A DNA stretch of 64,000 nt from Branchiostoma floridae (lineage: Eukaryota; Chordata; Leptocardii; Amphioxiformes; Branchiostomatidae), in assembly GCF_000003815.2 (NCBI RefSeq), contig NC_049991.1:16184971-16248970 (forward strand), in the 5' to 3' direction. Under the pieces are notes generated by a model. That model saw only the letters and a list, made by a program, of their open reading frames with translations, was not told where the DNA came from and did no database searches. Both the position numbers and the translations under genes were made by a program. Below are positions 60,801 to 64,000 of the stretch, in pieces. The first letter of the stretch is position 1; each line of letters opens with the position of its first letter.

Positions 60801-62931
60801 CACCATAGCTACCAATATAAGCTTAGAGGAAGGAAATTATGCCATTGTAGTCATATACTAGTAGTATGAACTATCAAGTAAAATCTGATTATTCTATTTC
60901 AGTGTAATTTGTTAATAAAGGCTAGACAACCAAGTAAACAAACTGAATATATCAAGACTATTTAACTGGTAAATGACGTCACTGCCAGTTAATCCTACTT
61001 TTTCTACTAAATGCTAGTGACACTGAAGAACAGTGATAGATGTCAACTTGAAATATCTGAAAGTATTCAATTGTAGAGATCAAATTACCCTTAACAATTC
61101 TAGCCTGAGTGTTTGGTAGTGGCCGATGGCTCAATACTTTCACTTACAAGAGACAATGTAACCACGTGGTTAGCAAGCGAAAGTATGGAGCCAGCGGTCA
61201 CTACCGTGGATTGTGCTCAGGCTATAACAATTCAGTGTGATGTTGCATATTCTTCCATGACAGAAATTTCTTTTATCACCTGTAGCTGAAGACACCACCC
61301 CAGTGGTTGAAGACAGAGTGAAGACAGTGGAGGTGGTTACCACACTGGCAGCTACAGAGGTCCCCAGCACCTGGATCGGGCTTGCAGAGTCCTGGGCCAC
61401 CTTGTTGGCTTCACCAATCTTTGCGAAGCGCCGTATGTCCCTGTGCTTCAGGTAGTCGTGGTCCACAGGAGTGGCGGTGTATGTGGGGGAGGTAGGGGTG
61501 CTGCCTGGGCCTGTGCTACATGTAGCCATCGTCACTGTTGGGTAAATGTAAAATATAATGCACATTACATTGATGAAAGTTAGACATCCAGATAATAAGA
61601 TAAGCCAAAAAGCAGTTACTCAAGCAACTGGATATGATTTTGGAAACGGTCAGATGTTTCAGATAGCATCTACTATCTTTCGTCAGTGACACTGAAGTGA
61701 TCTGGGAGAGATTGGTCTTTTATACCTTAACTGTAAATGCAAAAGAGCTGAAGACAATTTTGGATGTCCTTTAGGAAACAAGGTAAGACAAGGTCAATGC
61801 ACATTGTTGTGCCTGATGTGACAACTGTTCATCTCCAAGCGGATGTAAGGATCTGGCTTATCATTATTCTGTATTTTACACCTGATTTTGCAATTTAGTT
61901 TCTACTAAAATTCTTTTCTACTAAATTCTAGCATAGTATTTGTCAACAGTTCTTTTACATATGTTATCATTTTCCTCTTAGAACTTTATCCTACTAATAG
62001 ACAGGAAATCACTGCTTTAACACGAGTTGATTACACTACACTTGCAACAAGACTCTAGTTGGAGCTGCATTTCACCCAGCTGTACCTTTAGATAAGGATG
62101 AGGAGTCCTGTCCATCCTGGCTGGAGGACTCGGCTGCACTCCCCACACTGTCCCTGTCCCTCTGTCTCTCCCTCTTCTCCTTACCTAGTGCAAAGGGGCT
62201 CTCGGCTGCTTCCTAAGTGTATGTGCAAAGACAATTACTCTAGGCATCAAACGTTCAAAGCAGAAGTAAATGGGGTAACAGGGAGGTGTCAAATTCTACA
62301 TCACATGCAGATATGTACCTCAATAATCATCAAACATTACGACTGGACAGAATACATTATTTGTGATGTTCAACTTACGAAAGCTTGAGGCTGTTTTATA
62401 AGTTTTTAGAACTATCCCCATGGGGACTCAAAACAGCCTCCAATAACATATAAAATGTACATTGTAGTATAATAGTAACAGACAGTTGTAAGTCCAAAAA
62501 TAGTTGGCCCATGTCAGAACATTTGCCTAAAGAAACAGGATCCAGATGTTCATAATTCTCCTGAATTAGAGATGTTGGCAAGCCAGTGTGAGGGCTGCTA
62601 GAAGCGTGACTTAGTCAGGCCAAAAGTCAAATACCTTGATATATTTCTCTAGCAGATCGTAGTCCGGATTGCTTGGCTCCTTCAGGATGTACTTGATGAT
62701 GGAGGCGTGTATGCGGAAGAACACCTCCAGGGCCTCCATGGCCAGGTCGGGCGGGTTGTGGTAGTGGATCTTGCGGGGGTAGCGAGCCTCATCCTCGTGT
62801 AGGTAGACAGCAGCCAGCCGGTAGTGTTCCAGGAACACCTGCGGAGGGTTGCCCCGCTTCTCCGCCACCTTCCCCAACATGTAGTGATGGAGCCACTCCT
62901 CCTCCTCTCCGTCTCCCTCTATCTGGTTAGC
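54848..62931 (-). CDS. CABIN1: Calcineurin-binding protein cabin-1, C-terminal half (7 exons)
   Basis: CABIN1 is a nuclear repressor of calcineurin and MEF2 and a subunit of the HIRA histone H3.3 chaperone complex. Exons in coding order: 62931-62635, 62212-62086, 61534-61280, 60022-59132, 57733-57586, 57049-56806, 56023-54848; 3138 nt, 1045 aa, all phases match. The N-terminal TPR half is off the window. Diagnostic blocks are [82 protein letters not shown] and [15 protein letters not shown]. The 891-nt exon encodes a disordered Glu/Lys/Thr-rich stretch. The last exon has PTITIT (55178-55195), a perfect PxIxIT calcineurin dock, and the MEF2-binding helix [15 protein letters not shown] with QSAANV. 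The human protein has the same order. The tail [11 protein letters not shown] resembles a SUMO-interaction motif. Three imperfect HVQSTPT-type repeats lie at about 55435-55495. Confidence 0.97.
56480..56806 (-). repeat. Array of CABIN1 exon-end/donor copies
   Basis: The true donor after exon 57049-56806 reads CTGTTTCAG|GTACACGGAGGCTCAGTG on the minus strand. Diverged copies follow in the intron, with donor-like |GTAC after 56674 (TTTTTTAAG|GTACTG) and after 56510 (CTGTTTTAG|GTACACAAGGCTCAGTG). The shared downstream parts are GATGAAAGCTGG, CTGTCAGC and GGCCCTAATC-type blocks. Spacing is 132 and 164 bp. Confidence 0.8.
57450..57515 (+). repeat. tRNA-like SINE head fragment in CABIN1 intron
   Basis: GTGCGTTGGGCTAAGGCCCA and GGTTCCGGGTCAAAACC resemble decayed anticodon and T arms with a box B. 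The element looks truncated. Confidence 0.35.
57721..59041 (-). repeat. Degenerate copies of a CABIN1 acceptor region
   Basis: The acceptor side of exon 57733-57586 reads on + ACAGGAGCAGCAG|CTGGAGAGGAAG, then TAACAAACC and TGTGGACATCATTACA. Similar strings recur upstream in the same intron at about 58390-58426 (AAGTAACAAGCC, GAACATCATTACA), 58519-58560 (ACAGGAGCAATTACAG), 58937-58985 (CATGTGGACATCAC) and 58999-59041 (ACAAGAGCAACTAGAG, CATGTGGACATTA). They also share TGACATATTGAGG-type spacers. The match is loose, so the call is tentative. Confidence 0.45.
57812..58246. mobile_element. Hairpin-ended element in CABIN1 intron (pogo/Tigger-like ends)
   Basis: Left AGTCTATAGCGGCCACTTGT and right TGTGGCCGCTATGGACAGT are inverted repeats, and the right end closes with TTTTGACTGTA. 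Ends reading TACAGTCAAA also occur at 56055 and 45790, next to other 'GGTCACT' sequence, and may be relatives. No transposase frame is convincing. Confidence 0.55.
60449..60601 (-). CDS. Possible optional CABIN1 exon (51 codons)
   Basis: On the minus strand an acceptor GCATACAG|CA and a donor CAAGAAG|GTGG enclose 153 nt of open frame reading [20 protein letters not shown] and onward to QAGQE. Both edges are phase 1, matching the junction between exons 61534-61280 and 60022-59132, so it could be spliced in without breaking the frame. The composition (Ser, Glu, Gln, Ala) resembles its neighbours. There is no conserved motif, so it may be chance. Confidence 0.3.
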
Positions 62932-64000
62932 CTGAGAAACAACAATCAGCTATTAACCATCTCCCTCTACATTCAGCCTGCTAAGGTTTTTTTAGCCACT
63001 TCTCTAAAATGTAGTGATGGAGCCACTCCTCCTCCTCGCAATCCCCCTCTATCTGGTTAGCCTGAGAAACCGCAATCAGCTCTTAATCCTTAGTCTGCTA
63101 AGGTTTCTCAGCCACCTTCCCCAACATGTAGTGATGGAGCCACTCCTCCTCCTCACCATCCCCCTCTATCTGGTTAGCCTGAGAAACAGCAATTAGATAT
63201 TAACTTTCAGTCTGCTAAGGCTTCTCAGCCACCTTCCCCAACATGTAGTGATGGAGCCACTCCTCCTCCTCTCCATCCCCCTCTATCTGGTTAGCCTGAG
63301 AAACAACAATCAGCTATTAACCCTTAGTGTGCTAAGGCTTCTCAGCCACCTTCCCCAACATGTAGTGATGGAGCCACTCCTCCTCCTCACCATCCCCCTC
63401 TATCTGGTTAGCCTGAGAAACAACAATCAGCTCTTAATCCTTAGTCTGCTAAGGTTTCTCAGCCACCTTCCCCAACATGTAGTGATGGAGCCACTCCTCC
63501 TCCTCTCCATCCCCCTCTATCTGGTTAGCCTGAGAAACAACAATCAGCTCTTAATCCTTAGTCTGCTAAGGTTTCTCAGCCACCTTCCCCAACATGTAGT
63601 GATGGAGCCACTCCTCCTCCTCACCATCCCCCTCTATCTGGTTAGCCTGAGAAACAACAATCAGCTATTAACCCTTAGTGTGCTAAGGCTTCTCAACCAC
63701 CTTTCCCAACATGTAGTGATGGAGCCACTCCTCCTCCTCGCCATCCCCCTCTATCTGGTTAGCCTGAGAAACAACAATCAGCTATTAACCCTTAGTGTGC
63801 TAAGGCTTCTCAACCACCTTTCCCAACATGTAGTGATGGAGCCACTCCTCCTCCTCACCATCCCCCTCTATCTGGTTAGCCTGAGAAACAGCAATTAGAT
63901 ATTAACTTTCAGTCTGCTAAGGCTTCTCAGCCACCTTCCCCAACATGTAGTGATGGAGCCACTCCTCCTCCTCTCCATCCCCCTCTATCTGGTTAGCCTG
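62881..64000 (-). repeat. 117-bp tandem array of a CABIN1 acceptor plus exon start
   Basis: The + strand anchor GTAGTGATGGAGCCACTCCT starts at 62881 (the true exon), 63011, 63128, 63245, 63362, 63479, 63596, 63713, 63830 and 63947. The first step is 130 bp; all later steps are exactly 117 bp. On the minus strand each unit reads GTTTCTCAG|GCTAACCAGATAGAG, then [22 protein letters not shown], Pro and stop TAG in most copies. The unit therefore holds an acceptor, about 23 codons of exon and a short intronic spacer with three variants. The array continues past the window edge. Confidence 0.97.

Noticed and set aside
63248-63898. A 216-codon + strand frame encoding a leucine-rich 39-residue repeat
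   Set aside because: It exists only because the 117-bp array period is a multiple of three. It is antisense to the CABIN1 exon-start copies and has no splice sites or homology as a protein.
62881-64000. The regular array could suggest a CRISPR or satellite
   Set aside because: The units contain exon sequence and splice sites of the adjacent gene, without variable spacers; the genome is eukaryotic.

Overview
The window is animal nuclear DNA with intron-rich genes, GT-AG splice sites, tRNA-derived SINEs, LINE remnants and very many short hairpin transposons. Gene content (LSM11, a chymotrypsin-fold protease, a prokineticin-receptor-like GPCR, ABAT, CABIN1), introns of moderate size and the repeat style point to an invertebrate deuterostome. 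I think a lancelet (Branchiostoma) is most likely; this is inference, not proof. An assembly gap of 100 N lies at 8565-8664.

Layout: (1) 1-1617, + strand, the 3' part of LSM11 (Sm domain plus C-terminal block; the 5' part is off the window). (2) 1.6-8.8 kb, a gene-poor repeat block, including a 175-bp hairpin element with a perfect 9-bp target duplication, its segmental copies, and a 1.2-kb element with inverted ends. (3) 8794-14694, + strand, a complete seven-exon secreted trypsin-like protease of 281 aa. (4) 14.7-18.2 kb, repeats, including a hAT-like element with a perfect 8-bp target duplication. (5) 18264-25783, - strand, a two-exon prokineticin-receptor-like GPCR of 410 aa with a 6.3-kb intron holding SINE and Tc1 debris. 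(6) 25.8-42.7 kb, a transposon and tandem-repeat desert with no convincing host gene, including LINE fragments and several 240-350-bp tandem repeats. (7) 43005-54129, + strand, complete ABAT (GABA transaminase, 15 exons, 503 aa, frame kept through every junction). (8) 54848-62931, - strand, the last seven exons of CABIN1 (1045 aa), the corepressor and histone-chaperone subunit that binds calcineurin and MEF2. ABAT and CABIN1 converge, with candidate poly(A) signals only about 40 bp apart.

The most unusual finding is a set of tandem arrays built from exon-intron boundaries. In ABAT, the acceptor and first 60 or so nt of the exon that carries the PLP lysine are repeated six times upstream of the real exon, each copy ending in an in-frame stop. 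In CABIN1, an acceptor plus about 70 nt of exon is repeated nine more times with a 117-bp period, running off the right edge of the window. Donor-side copies occur in both genes, and a more decayed acceptor-side array lies in another CABIN1 intron. Each array puts several decoy splice sites next to the true one. I recall reports of boundary-spanning minisatellites called 'mirages' at the amphioxus Adh locus; I could not check this.

CABIN1 also keeps a perfect PxIxIT calcineurin-docking motif and the MEF2-binding helix. In the protease, a TA-flanked hairpin transposon sits inside a 5' splice site.
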